A stretch of 64,000 bases of DNA, taken from the NCBI RefSeq assembly GCF_036898095.1, contig NC_090744.1, forward strand, positions 10,865,677 to 10,929,676, in the 5' to 3' direction. Position numbers and translations under genes: made by a program. Within the stretch, counting starts at the first letter, position 1; each line of letters begins with the position of its first letter. Under the pieces are notes generated by a model. The model saw nothing but the letters and a program-made list of their open reading frames with translations. It made no database searches and had not been told where the DNA came from. The DNA is from Palaemon carinicauda (lineage: Eukaryota; Arthropoda; Malacostraca; Decapoda; Palaemonidae). Below are positions 1 through 10,361 of this stretch, piece by piece.

Positions 1-425
1 GCTTCCGCCAAGAGAGTCGATGAACCCAATGGGACACCCTTAATATCTCATTTACAACGATTTGCCAAGTAATGCTTGACCTAGTTTCTGGTAGCTCAGA
101 TTTCAGAATCCAAACCCTTCGGTGTGAGAGTCCTTCGCAACATCACCAATGATCCAGATCACCGGTTACTATGCCAAAGAGAAACTATAGGCCATTCCTC
201 AAGGAATCTACGAGAGCTCGCTCCAAGTGTCTACCCTCTTCATCAGCATGGTTAAGGTCAAGAGGAGGATCACGAAGAACACCATATCTGCCGGGATTCA
301 CTAGGTTATTGACTTCGCTCTGAATCCATATCCTCCTCCGACACTTGGACCCAGAGCACAAGACATCAGGGGCATTGCTACGTCCCTGGCGTTCAAGGTA
401 GTATTGGGAATGTCTTGGTAATCTA
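1..425 (+). pseudogene. YR (tyrosine recombinase) relic, C-terminal part, copy 1
   Basis: The frame starting ASAKRVDEP matches the ATAKRVSEIHAF segment around the first catalytic Arg of the DIRS YR at 22.9-24.1 kb. Near 355-410 the frame reads AQDIRGIATSLAFK, which aligns with THEVRAVATSVAFK, the H-x-x-R box; the His has become Gln. In-frame stops interrupt it. It is the end of a YR frame whose first half lies left of the window. Family assignment is by comparison with the better copy in this window. It cannot make an active recombinase. Confidence 0.7.
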
Positions 426-430
426 CTAAC

Positions 431-960
431 TCCCCCTCCCCCTGCTAACTAGCAGGTAGGTGGTTAACCCTCGCTAAATGTCTAATGGCTCATCTTTCAG
501 CTTCGCCGAAAGTAATACCCCTATAAATAGCTACAGGTTTGTGTTAGGAAAAATACAAATTACTCTCAAATTTTGAAATTTGTAATTTTTACATAAATAC
601 AAAGCATTGTCCCTTACTAGCCAAACTGCGACCCTGGGTGGAAAAGCAGAATGCTGCAACCCTAAGGATTCCAAGAGGGTAGGTAGCCCAGTGCCGAAAG
701 GAAGTAAGGGAATAGTAAGTAAACTATATAGTATACTGTATAAGTATTGAGTAAAACTACATGAAACATTTTCGGATCAGTAATAACATGTTGATAAATC
801 AGTCATATATAAACTATAGAACAAGACATATTTGTTCCGACACAGATACAAACCTTCGCTATTTATAGGGTATTACTTTCGGCAATGCTGAAAGCCAGCC
901 AAGACAATTTTAGGTAGGGATAATTACCCCATCTGCTATTTAGCAGGAGGGGGTTGGGGT
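431..960 (+). repeat. Terminal region of YR element: ~110 bp inverted arms, copy 1
   Basis: Bases 431-542 are an imperfect inverted copy of 850-960; shared landmarks are CTATTTATAGGG, TATTACTTTCGGC and a GCTA-TTAGCAGG stretch. The arms lie just after the YR relic and just before the gag relic, so they read as the 3' inverted terminal repeat of one element followed by the 5' repeat of the next. The ~300 bases between contain a small hairpin (545-590) and a very decayed family A stretch (about 600-720). Confidence 0.6.
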
Positions 961-1099
961 AGACTGGCTACCCTGCTCACTCACACCTGTCGGTTGAGTA
1001 ACCACTTTTACTTTTAGCTCGGTAGAGTGCAGACGTACCGTCTCTCTCCCATTAAACAAACTGTCTTGACTTTATTACTATTCCTTTTTCTTTTGTGTG

Positions 1100-1601
1100 T
1101 TTGGTTATTGTCTCGCTATGCGGACATGTCCAGATATTGAAGGCCGCCGTTGCGGTACCTTCATGTCGTCCGTGGAGACGAACCCACACTCTTTTATGCC
1201 CGGTTTGCCGGGGAAGTCAGTGTTCGCAGGACAACACCTGTTCCGAGTGTAGGTAGTAGCCTCCCTTCCAGTGGGAGAGGTTTGCGCGTAAGAAGTAGTC
1301 TAAACGCGAATCTTCGCTTTTGGGATCTTCCTCGAAATTGAAGAAATCGCGGGCTTCTGCTTTCTCTATGCCAAAATCTCTGCCCAAAGCTAATTCTCAA
1401 CCAGGCCCTTCTGGGGCACGGTAGAGCAGTAGTGCAGGGCTTGTGACTCCAGGTCAACCCTGTGGGATAGGCAACGGTGGCAGCTCCCCTAGTGAGTCGG
1501 TTCCTTCTCTTCCCCCAGGGAGTGCCTGTTCCTTTCCAGACCTTGTGTCTTTGTTGCCATCGCTGGGTGTCGATGGTCCCCCTTCAAAGGAAGTTCTGCT
1601 C
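1100..1601 (+). pseudogene. Gag-like ORF1 relic with zinc knuckle, copy 1
   Basis: Bases 1197-1250 encode CPVCRGSQCSQDNTCSEC, a Cys-rich knuckle closely resembling CSNCRGKSCQLEDRCGEC in the DIRS gag at 28.2 kb. Two consecutive TAG codons follow at 1254-1259, so the frame is dead. Downstream is a basic, serine-rich stretch typical of a gag N-terminal region. At 1601/1602 the gag sequence stops abruptly at a Tigger fragment, whereas copy 3 continues in gag. Inferred role when alive: nucleic-acid-binding structural protein of the retroelement particle. Confidence 0.6.
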
Positions 1602-1958
1602 AAAGATGGCGTGCGCCTTCTCGCAGATAATAGTTTCGGTGATGGTGTCGCCAACAATCTCTCTGTCCTTGATCCAGATTAGCAGAAGTCGTTCCATCTC
1701 TTCTATGATAGGGCTACGATGTTTTGAAATGATGGTGATCCCCTTAGAAGGTTTCACTGCTTTAATGGCTTCTTTCTGTTTCAAGATTGTCGAGATCGTC
1801 GACATATTTCGGCCATATTCTTTTGCAAGTTCACTCACGCGGACACCACGCTCATGCTTTTCAATAATTTCTTGCTTTACTTCTAAAGAAAGCATTTCCT
1901 TCTTCCTTTTCTTACCACTACCACTACCACTTGCGAAACTAAGCCTTTTAGGACCCAT
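1584..1958 (-). pseudogene. Tigger/pogo transposase N-terminus (CENP-B-like DNA-binding), copy 1
   Basis: The 124-residue frame begins MGPKRL, has a basic GSGSGKKRKKE stretch, then a pipsqueak/CENP-B-N helix-turn-helix (about residues 24-66, with VKQEIIEKHERG and ELAKEYGRNMSTIS). The start of a second, Tc5-type helix-turn-helix follows (about 80-118, with IIEEMERLLLIWIKDRE). Pogo-family transposases use this pair to bind their terminal repeats. The native frame ends near 1602; the last five codons read into flanking gag DNA. The full family protein is several times longer and carries a DDE domain, which is missing here. No stop falls inside the retained part, so the fragment is fairly young. 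Host CENP-B-like genes share this fold, but the truncation and the duplicated repeat context argue for a transposon remnant. Confidence 0.82.
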
Positions 1959-2397
1959 GCTTTACGTAAAAAACCGTAAAAGTATGTACTGTACCCAAAA
2001 AATCACGATTAAAATACAGTTACTGTAATAGCAGAATGCACAGCGCACAACCACACGAAGCCGACGAGAACAGAGGAATGACCCAAGGCACGCTAATTGA
2101 GGGTCCCTCCGAGGTCGAAGTGCTGCCTTCTATCGGCGGAAATGAAAAATACATCCGGCGCTATGAGTACCGTCTACGCGTATGGATATTGTTTACTTCG
2201 GGTGTAGAGTAGGAACGTGTTCGAAATGTACTTCGCGTGTCGAAAAATTCGGATACAACCGGTACGACGAAAATTGCTTACATCGTGTGTCGAAATAAAA
2301 TTCGGGTGTAGAGTCGAAAATTTGCTCGAATTTTACTTCGGATGTTGGAAAATTCGGATGTACTGTAGATACGTTTGTGTGTAGAGGTTCCGTTGTA
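1602..2397 (-). mobile_element. Tigger/pogo DNA transposon 5' fragment, copy 1
   Basis: A minus-strand fragment holding the transposase N-terminus, a 5' untranslated part with repeated TTCGG/ACACG words, and a terminal stretch near 2380-2397 whose reverse complement reads GGAACCTCTACACAC, like arthropod pogo/Tigger inverted repeats. The other end is cut inside the coding region at 1602, so the DDE catalytic domain and the second terminal repeat are absent. The right boundary is approximate. It is non-autonomous by truncation. Confidence 0.6.
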
Positions 2398-3475
2398 TGT
2401 CGGCTGCAAATACGACGTGATCTTGCTTGACAATTTTGGGTCCAACAAGCCTCAAGAGATAATAAAAGTATGCTTTGTTCATCCTGTGGTAGTTTTAGAA
2501 TTCTTCAATTCACGTAATATACAGATAATACATATTACTGCAACAGTTAGAAAATTTCTTGGTGCCATGATGATATCAGCTGATCGGTTTCGTTTAACTT
2601 TTTCCCATTTGCTCCTCGAACTGTGATATTGTAGTGTGACGCTACAACACTTTCGCTCGCTTTCATCAGCTGAAGGTTGGCGAAAACCTCGGACCATAAT
2701 TGACTAGTGTGATTCCTCTATAAGCCTCCCAACCGAGCAACTTATGAGGCAGAGTATGGATAGAGATGTATGCAAATCCATTTCTTAGAATATCCATACT
2801 GTACATTAACAGACACCATATCTGTATGGATATAAGATTTTCCCTAACCTTCTGTCAAGCTTTGGCAGAAACCTAACCTATCACCTGGCGCATCTTTTTC
2901 TCAAGTTGTTATAATGTCGGCAGTGGTCAAACTTCGGCTCCCTTTACCTGTGTAAACGCTTTGGCATCCGGGAATTAAACCAACCAGTTTGGTTATAGGG
3001 ACTTCCTGCTTCCTCATTTTAAGTCTCTTGTTAAGGAAAGAAGATTTGTGTATGTGAAGGAACGAATCAAAATTCCTAAGTACATTAACCAGTCCTTTTA
3101 CTTTCTTCCTCAATTGTCCTACAAGTCCTAGGTTAAGGTCAAAGGGGCTTCTCAGTAGCCTGTCTGGTGAGCGAAGCCTACCTGCCTCCTTGCAGGGACT
3201 GCCGCCACCTTTTTATAAATATTGGCAGCCAAGTTCCAGCTCCTATTAAAGGGCTCAAGTTTGTAAGAAAACAGTAATTGATTAATATTAATTGAAAATT
3301 GAGTACAGTAATGAATTATGAATAATTTCTCACAGAATACTAATCTTTGATAAAAATTAGGTACAGTACAGTATTTGCCTCAGTGTAATGCTTAGTATGC
3401 ATGCAAGATACTTTCAATGCTAAGATCTCGACATTATTATTAGTTCTGATTTACGTGTGATTTTTTATCTTATTT
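2398..3475. other. Unassigned unit DNA between Tigger fragment and exon-like relic, copy 1
   Basis: No coding frame or family recognised. It contains an imperfect inverted motif around TATCCATAC (about 2750-2840) and short AT-rich runs. The equivalent in copy 2 (10362-11498) is near identical up to about 10850 and then accumulates indels, including about 75 extra bases near 11225-11305 that start with a GTTAGGAAAA motif. Confidence 0.5.
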
Positions 3476-3478
3476 CAG

Positions 3479-3903
3479 GTCTCGACAGAGATGAAGCTTT
3501 GCAGAATCAGTAATGGAGTACCCAAGGCAAACAACGATATCAAAATTATTAGCCGTTTATGGAGGAAGATGGAAGAAGGACCTGTTTGCTACTACATAAA
3601 GACGACTTAGGAGAGATGTGGTTCATGCTAACCCCATTGTCAGCATTGAAGATAATGACAATGATGCCTTTGTAGACATATCAGACGGACGCCCTTCGTC
3701 ATCTCATCGAAAATCTATTGAGGAAGAACTTTGCTGCCTCACTCTACTCCACTACCTTGTGGCATTTAGGAATATCTCAGGCTGATACACGTAAAGCAGG
3801 GGCATGACCTCTAAATCCGGATTTGCCACTACTGATGCTGTTGAGTTGTACAGTTTTAGAGTGAATATCCTCGAGACAACCACTTTACATTTCTCTATTA
3901 AAG
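3479..3903 (+). pseudogene. Exon-like coding relic, unrecognised, copy 1
   Basis: A pyrimidine-rich tract ending TTATTTCAG at 3478 resembles a splice acceptor, and AAAG/GTAAG at 3903/3904 a donor. From ATG 3513 one frame reads MEYPRQTTISKLLAVYGG, then VVHANPIVSIEDNDNDAFVD and RPSSSHRKSIEEELCCLTLL, and later SGFATTDAVELYSFRVNILE. Internal TAA, TGA and TAA codons break it. The copy 2 version differs by an in-frame 3-base insertion, so the two segments are 425 and 428 bases. I do not recognise the protein. It may be a captured or retained host exon or part of another element. Coding character is suggestive, not proven. Confidence 0.35.
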
Positions 3904-4076
3904 GTAAGAAGGATTTGATTACTTCTGACCAGTAAACTACTAATTCTGTAGACTGCTAAGCTTCTTAAAAGTGATTGTAATAATAAATTCTATTAGGTCT
4001 GGGTATTGTGTAGGTTAGCTTATGCAGGGAATCTGCATTTATGAAAATGGTAGACCCTGGCCAGCATATCTGTTAA

Positions 4077-4374
4077 CCCTTTTACCCCTAGGCTCTGGAA
4101 ATTTTCAATCCTTAACCCCCAAGGGGTTATTTTTTCCCCAGCACATTTTGCAGTATATTTTTTTTAAATTGCTCTTGCAGCCTTAATTTTTGTCATAGGA
4201 AGGTCAGGTTAGTCTCATTCTCTTGGAAAATGCCTGAATTTTCTCAAAAAATTATCAAAAATATGAAAAAAAATTTTTTATAGCATATTTTTGCAAGGAC
4301 GTACTGGTACGTCCATGGGGGTAAAGGGATAAGTTTTGTGAAACGTACCAGTACGTCATTTGGGGGTAAAAGGG
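4077..4374. mobile_element. piggyBac-like MITE with TTAA target duplication
   Basis: The element is bounded by TTAA at 4073-4076 and 4375-4378. Terminal inverted repeats are CCCTTTTACCCC at the left and GGGGTAAAAGGG at the right, over about 12 bases with one-base offsets. It is about 298 bases, non-coding, and contains a GACGTACTGGTACGTCC palindrome near its right end. Copy 2 of the tandem unit has the same flanks with one TTAA and no insert (about 12094-12097), proving insertion at TTAA. TTAA duplication with precise joining is the hallmark of piggyBac transposases. Confidence 0.85.
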
Positions 4375-4597
4375 TTAAACTGAGGTACAGCTGTATTTAG
4401 AATGGTAAACGTGTTACATTAGTTTAACGAACAGTTGTTTGCTGGTTGGATTTGCTCTCGTCAAATAATGTTTGTGATATTAAGTAATGTAAAAATCTGC
4501 TAGGTAATGAATTAAATCTGGCTAAATCTTTTTTAAAACTATTTGTTCTTACATGAATACAAAGCATTGTCCCTTAATAAAAAGTATGATTTAAGCT

Positions 4598-5310
4598 GGC
4601 CAGGGCACCAGCCACCCATTGAAGATACTACTGCTAGAGAGTTATTGGGTCCTTTGACTGGCCAGACAGTACTACATTGGATCCTTCTCCCTAGTTACGG
4701 CTCATTTTCCTTTTGCCTAAACATACACTGAATAGTCTGCCCTATTCTTTACATATTTTCTGTCCTCATACACCTGACAACATCAAGATTACCAAACCAT
4801 TCTTCTTTGCTCAAGGGGTTAACTACTACAATGTAATTGTTCAGCGGCTACTTTCGTTTTGGTAAGGGTAGAAGAGACTCTTTAGCTATGGTAAGCAGCT
4901 CTTCTAGAAGGACACTCCAAAGTCAAACCATTGTTCTCTGGTCTTGGACAGTGCCATAGGCTGTGTACCTTGGTTTTCCACTGTCTTGAATTAGAGTTCT
5001 CTTGCTTAAGGGTACACTCAGGCACAGTATTCTATCTTATTTCTCTTCCTCTTGTTTTGTTTAAAGTTTTTATAGTTTATATAGGAAATATTTATCTTAG
5101 TATTGTTACTGTTCTTAAAATATTCTATTTTTCCTTGTTTTCTTTCCTTGCTGGGCCATTTTCCCTGTTGGAGCCCCTAGACTTATATCATCCTGCTTTT
5201 CCTACTAGGGTTGTAGCTTAGCAAGTAATAATAATACTAATAATAATAGGGGTAGAGTTCTCTTGCTTGAGGGTACACTCAGGCACAATATTCTATCTTA
5301 TTTCTCTTCG
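4598..5310 (-). repeat. Family A interspersed repeat plus a short duplicate, copy 1
   Basis: Reverse complement of the ~0.7 kb repeat found throughout the window. It starts with TAGCTTAGCAAGTAATAATA read inverted and ends at the GGCCAGGGCACCAGCC edge. A second, truncated piece (5254-5310) repeats the AGTTCTCTTGCTTGAGGG segment directly after the (TAA) tail and abuts gag-like sequence. No coding frame recognised. Copy 2 has the same arrangement at 12290-13018, so the insertion predates the duplication. Confidence 0.8.
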
Positions 5311-6598
5311 TTCACCGACGACTCGCCACTCTCCAAGAGTGAAAGGCAAACGACAATCAACCTTGAACTGCTCATTGCTCGCCAACTCGCTGATCGCTGC
5401 CTTAGACAATTGTCAAACGACAGACAGGAACCAGCCCCCAATCATCGTCAACATTCACCAGAACGACACCACTCTAATGAACGTCGCCGTTCACGGGAAG
5501 AGAAGCCCCCAAACGCAGGACATTGCATTCGCCGGGGAGGGCGGAAAAAGGCAAGATATCTAAGGAGCAGGAGTTAAAAGTTCCGAAGGACCCCCTTCAT
5601 GGCCGATTCCTTTTCCTAGGAAGGAAACAACAGCACAGCAGCTTTCCTCGAGAGCATCTTCGACAGCAGATAAGACTTTTTGCTGAGGCCCTCTACGTCG
5701 TTCCCTTCAGGTAAACTTTCTGATATTGCCGCTATTGGTCAGGAGTCATGGTTTGGAGCCTTGGTTAGGTCTGCCATGCAAGCCTTCGTGACAGGTATCC
5801 CACCTGCTCGTCCATAGGAAACTGCTAGGATCCCCCTGGAGTTCTACGGACCCGAGGCGAAAATCCATGATTCCTTCCCACTGAGAAACTTCGTTTTCTT
5901 TCTCTCCCTGGAAGCAGAAAAGATTAGTCCCTGATGAGTTAGTCTCATCCAGGGTCAAGCTGACCCCTGTCAGGACATCCAAGGGAAGATTGTGTCATTG
6001 TGCCCGTTCCTTCTCATCCTCTTGTTCCACAGCTAGCAGTGGAAGTTTCGTGCTGGGAAGACTCCTTATCTGACTTTTTTTGGCCCTCTCCCACTGAGGA
6101 GGTCTCTCAAGTACTCAGGGTAATCTCGAAACCCGTGGGAGATACAATCCTTCCTCTTACAGATGACCAACATAAGGGTGTTCCACCAAAACTATCTGTG
6201 CTAGAGACCTGCTTCCCTCCAAGAAAAGAGGACTCTAAGACACTGCCGAAATCCTCATCGAGGATTACAAGATCTGCAGAGGGGTCATGTAGTCTTCATT
6301 CAGCTACTTCAACAACGACTGTGACCCAACCCGAGGTGATGTCTAGGGGGTTGAAGACAGCGCCTTCGCTGCTAGTCCTACATCAGAAACTCCCGCAGGT
6401 TCAACAAGACCGCATCAGTCTCCGTCGAATCCAAGCTCTTCAGGAACAGCCAGATCCAAGGTCCTTCGGCACTAGGTATCTCCCTTTCTCTGGTTCTTTT
6501 CAGGATCTGAGAAAAAGATTGTCCTCATAAGGAGGTTGCAAGATGAGGATCTCATCCAGGGAGTCAGTCTCCTTGGTTCTTCCATGATTTGATTTCTC
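5311..6598 (+). pseudogene. Degenerate internal (gag-like) region of YR element, copy 1
   Basis: Reading frames broken by many stops retain a basic, Arg/Ser/His-rich stretch (QHSPERHHSNERRRSREEK) and a further gag-like region with RLFAEALYVV and long Ser/Pro/Thr-rich sequence. Copy 1 lacks about 104 bases that copy 2 has at roughly 13211-13314. No reverse transcriptase motif is visible here or elsewhere in the unit. Assignment to gag rests on position between the zinc-knuckle relic and RNase H relic and on composition, so it is an inference. Confidence 0.4.
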
Positions 6599-6735
6599 CC
6601 TCCAGATGCATCAAAGAAAAGGGGGAAGGCATGCTGTACCACTCAGCCTCTGGGCTGTGGTCAGGGCCCGAATGTGACCACCTCTTAAACCTCTCGGAGA
6701 TGAGAGCAACCTTCCTGCGGGCAAGAGGTACCACC
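6599..6735 (+). pseudogene. RNase H relic of YR element, copy 1
   Basis: The segment PDASKKKGEGMLYHSASGLW followed by HLLNLSEMRATFLW aligns with SDASDTGWGATLDGQECSGT and HINCKELLAVHLAL of the DIRS RNase H at 24.7 kb, including the first catalytic Asp and the Glu. The remaining active-site residues are not recognisable, and stops and frameshifts surround it. Confidence 0.5.
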
Positions 6736-7577
6736 CCACTCTGAGGGGAAAGAACTCAGTTTGAGCTCCGGCTCGTTTCTTGTATAAAGCCCAATGTCCA
6801 CCTTCATGGGCTGAGAATCGGGGATGGGAAACAGAGAGTACTGCCAAGAGGATCACCTGTAGGTGCTGGAACTCTCCTATCTGTTGTGGGGAGAATCACC
6901 AACTAGGGCAGCAGATGTTGATCATGTCTTTCCTGTCTTTGGAAAAGACTTCCTTCTCCCTTTGGTCTCCCCTTCGGAGGATTCTTCCAGCGAAGAGAGA
7001 CATTAACCCACTCCCCTGCTGTTGTAGTAGTTCTTCCACCAGCCACTATGCAGCAATCTTCCTGCTTGCTCGAAGGTTCGCTGACATCGGTAGCAAATGG
7101 TAGCCTCCTTTTCTCATTAGTGAGAAAATCTTCCTTTTCCTGGTTGGTTTCCCCTTTTGGGGGGATTCCTCCCACGAGAATTAGGTTCGCCCATTCTCTG
7201 CCATTGCCTTTCAGAGCAGGCCTAGACATTAGCAGTCTTGTCTCGTCAGAAGACTTATCTCATCTACTGACGTTGATCCTGAAAGATCCTATGGGAATTG
7301 GATTTATTTATTCCCCTCCTTTGATCTTCGGGAACAGGCCATCAGACTCGTCTTGCCCAGCAGACTCATCCCGTCAGCAAGATTTTTGTCTTGCCTAGCA
7401 GACTCGTCCCATCAGCAAGATTCGTCTTGCTCAGCACACTCTTCATGCTTGTCGACTCATCTGCATCTCTCATTGGAGGTCTCGAGAGAACCCCCCTCGG
7501 CGACTCTAAACAGCCACACGTGAACATCTTTCACAAAGCAGTATCTTCACGATTTCATGCCTGGAGACTGTCCAACT
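6736..7577 (+). other. Decayed pol DNA between RNase H and YR relics, copy 1
   Basis: Colinear with 14546-15330 in copy 2. A short direct repeat built on GCAGACTCGTC(C/T)C and AGCAAGATTCGTCTTGCC occurs at about 7345-7440, with fewer units in copy 2. No intact frame. Confidence 0.4.
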
Positions 7578-8389
7578 CTTCCTCTCCCAGGGAGTTTCTC
7601 CCGTAACAAGTTGCAAAGAGAATGTCTGGATATCTGGATACATTTTTGGATTCGGCCAATCCAGGCTAAGTGGACTGTAAGTTGGTATCAGGGATGAGGT
7701 ATCCCTCCCCTCAATACCACTATGACAGCATTAGCGTGTTCCTCGGTTACCTTCGGGAGGAAGACTTCTTGGTCTCAACAAGGCAAGGCCACTGCTAGTC
7801 CTTGAGCCTCGCCTTCAGATCGGAAGGAATTAACCTCTCCACGTTGGCACTGCCCCTCATACGGAGTTTCAAGCCGACGGACCCTTAGTTAGAAAGGAGA
7901 CCTCGTTCCATGACTCCAAGCAACAGAGAGGTCTAGACCTTGATGACAGGTCTCCCGCTCGTTGGCTTCCGCCAAGAGAGTCGATGAACCCAATGGGACA
8001 CCCTTAATGTCTCATTTACAACGATTTGCCAAGTAATGCTCGACCTAGTTTCTGGTAGCTCAGATTTCAGAATCCAAACCCTTCGGTGTGAGAGTCCTTC
8101 GCAACATCACCAATGATCCAGATCACCGGTTACTATGCCAAAGAGAAACTATAGGCCATTCCTCAAGGAATCTACGAGAGCTCGCTCCAAGTGTCTACCC
8201 TCTTCATCAGCATGGTTAAGGTCAAGAGGAGGATCACGAAGAACACCATATCTGCCGGGATTCACTAGGTTATTGACCTCGCTCTGAATCCATATCCTCC
8301 TCCGACACTTGGACCCAGAGCACAAGACATCAGGGGCATTACTACGTCCCTGGCGTTCAAGGTAGTATTGGGAATGTCTTGGTAATCTA
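7578..8389 (+). pseudogene. YR relic, N- and C-terminal parts, copy 2 junction
   Basis: This spans the unit 1/unit 2 boundary. The first half aligns with the YR N-terminal core-binding domain: YHYDSISVFLGYLREEDFLV-like sequence corresponds to VTQIADFLLHLRNVRSL, and FRSEGINLST to FRHRGLDLST. Then LASAKRVDEP corresponds to the catalytic-Arg segment and the decayed H-x-x-R box lies near 8320-8370. Several in-frame stops and frameshifts are present. The catalytic Tyr region is not recognisable. It shows that the array unit derives from a YR retroelement, not an LTR element. Confidence 0.68.
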
Positions 8390-8394
8390 CTAAC

Positions 8395-8924
8395 TCCCCC
8401 TCCCCCTGCTAACTAGCAGGTAGGTGGTTAACCCTCGCTAAATGTCTAATGGCTCATCTTTCAGCTTCGCCGAAAGTAATACCCCTATAAATAGCTACAG
8501 GTTTGTGTTAGGAAAAATACAAATTACTCTCAAATTTTGAAATTTGTAATTTTTACATAAATACAAAGCATTGTCCCTTACTAGCCAAACTGCGACCCTG
8601 GGTGGAAAAGCAGAATGCTGCAACCCTAAGGATTCCAAGAGGGTAGGTAGCCCAGTGCCGAAAGGAAGTAAGGGAATAGTAAGTAAACTATATAGTATAC
8701 TGTATAAGTATTGAGTAAAACTACATGAAACATTTTCGGATCAGTAATAACATGTTGATAAATCAGTCATATATAAACTATAGAAGAAGACATATTTGTT
8801 CCGACACAGATACAAACCTTCGCTATTTATAGGGTATTACTTTCGGCAATGCTGAAAGCCAGCCAAGACAATTTTAGGTAGGGATAATTACCCCATCTGC
8901 TATTTAGCAGGAGGGGGTTGGGGT
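8395..8924 (+). repeat. Terminal region of YR element, copy 2
   Basis: Same inverted arms as at 431-960, with only a few substitutions. The spacer again holds the GTTAGGAAAAATACAAATT hairpin and a decayed family A stretch. Confidence 0.6.
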
Positions 8925-9063
8925 AGACTGGCTACCCTGCTCACTCACACCTGTCGGTTGAGTAACCACTTTTACTTTTGGCTCGGTAGAGTGCAGACGT
9001 ACCGTCTCTCTCCCATTAAACAAACTGTCTTGACTTTATTACTATTCCTTTTTCTTTTGTGTG

Positions 9064-9565
9064 TTTGGTTATTGTCTCGCTATGCGGACATGTCCAGATA
9101 TTGAAGGCCGCCGTTGCGGTACCTTCATGTCGTCCGTGGAGACGAACCCACACTCTTTTATGCCCGGTTTGCCGGGGAAGTCAGTGTTCGCAGGACAACA
9201 CCTGTTCCGAGTGTATGTAGTAGCCTCCCTTCCAGTGGGAGAGGTTTGCGCGTAAGAAGTAGTCTAAACGCGAATCTTCGCTTTTGGGATCTTCCTCGAA
9301 ATTGAAGAAATCGCGGGCTTCTGCTTTCTCTATGCCAAAATCTCTGCCCAAAGCTAATTCTCAACCAGGCCCTTCTGGGGCACGGTAGAGCAGTAGTGCA
9401 GGGCTTGTGACTCCAGGTCAACCCTGTGGGATAGGCAACGGTGGCAGCTCCCCTAGTGAGTCGGTTCCTTCTCTTCCCCCAGGGAGTGCCTGTTCCTTTC
9501 CAGACCTTGTGTCTTTGTTGCCATCGCTGGGTGTCGATGGTCCCCCTTCAAAGGAAGTTCTGCTC
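9064..9565 (+). pseudogene. Gag-like ORF1 relic with zinc knuckle, copy 2
   Basis: Near identical to copy 1. The knuckle is intact and is followed by the same pair of TAG codons (one neighbouring codon differs, ATG for AGG). The shared stops show that the frame was dead before the tandem duplication. Confidence 0.6.
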
Positions 9566-9922
9566 AAAGATGGCGTGCGCCTTCTCGCAGATAATAGTTT
9601 CGGTGATGGTGTCGCCAACAATCTCTCTGTCCTTGATCCAGATTAGCAGAAGTCGTTCCATCTCTTCTATGATAGGGCTACGATGTTTTGAAATGATGGT
9701 GATCCCCTTAGAAGGTTTCACTGCTTTAATGGCTTCTTTCTGTTTCAAGATTGTCGAGATCGTCGACATATTTCGGCCATATTCTTTTGCAAGTTCACTC
9801 ACGCGGACGCCACGCTCATGCTTTTCAATAATTTCTTGCTTTACTTCTAAAGAAAGCATTTCCTTCTTCCTTTTCTTACCACTACCACTACCACTTGCGA
9901 AACTAAGCCTTTTAGGACCCAT
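9548..9922 (-). pseudogene. Tigger/pogo transposase N-terminus, copy 2
   Basis: The 124-residue frame has the same residues as copy 1: basic N-terminus, pipsqueak/CENP-B helix-turn-helix and the start of the second helix-turn-helix, then truncation before any catalytic domain. Retention of the frame in both copies is expected from recent duplication alone and is not evidence of function. Confidence 0.8.
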
Positions 9923-10361
9923 GCTTTACGTAAAAAACCGTAAAAGTATGTACTGTACCCAAAAAATCACGATTAAAATACAGTTACTGTAATAGCAGAA
10001 TGCACAGCGCACAACCACACGAAGCCGACGAGAACAGAGGAATGACCCAAGGCACGCTAATTGAGGGTCCCTCCGAGGTCGAAGTGCTGCCTTCTATCGG
10101 CGGAAATGAAAAATACATCCGGCGCTATGAGTACCGTCTACGCGTATGGATATTGTTTACTTCGGGTGTAGAGTAGGAACGTGTTCGAAATGTACTTCGC
10201 GTGTCGAAAAATTCGGATACAACCGGTACGACGAAAATTGCTTACATCGTGTGTCGAAATAAAATTCGGGTGTAGAGTCGAAAATTTGCTCGAATTTTAC
10301 TTCGGATGTTGGAAAATTCTGATGTACTGTAGATACGTTTGTGTGTAGAGGTTCCGCTGTA
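9566..10361 (-). mobile_element. Tigger/pogo 5' fragment, copy 2
   Basis: Same truncated fragment and same junction with gag as in copy 1, so it is inherited by duplication. It encodes the N-terminal CENP-B-like frame at 9548-9922, in which I see no residue change from copy 1 despite a base difference at 9809. Confidence 0.6.

Noticed and set aside
1443..2028. Plus-strand frames over the Tigger fragment (79 and 183 codons)
   Set aside because: They are antisense to the transposase frame, which has clear helix-turn-helix motifs on the minus strand.
1..8400. LTR retrotransposon reading of the tandem units
   Set aside because: The terminal arms are inverted, not direct, and the recombinase relics are tyrosine-recombinase type. 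No DDE integrase or aspartic protease motif is seen.
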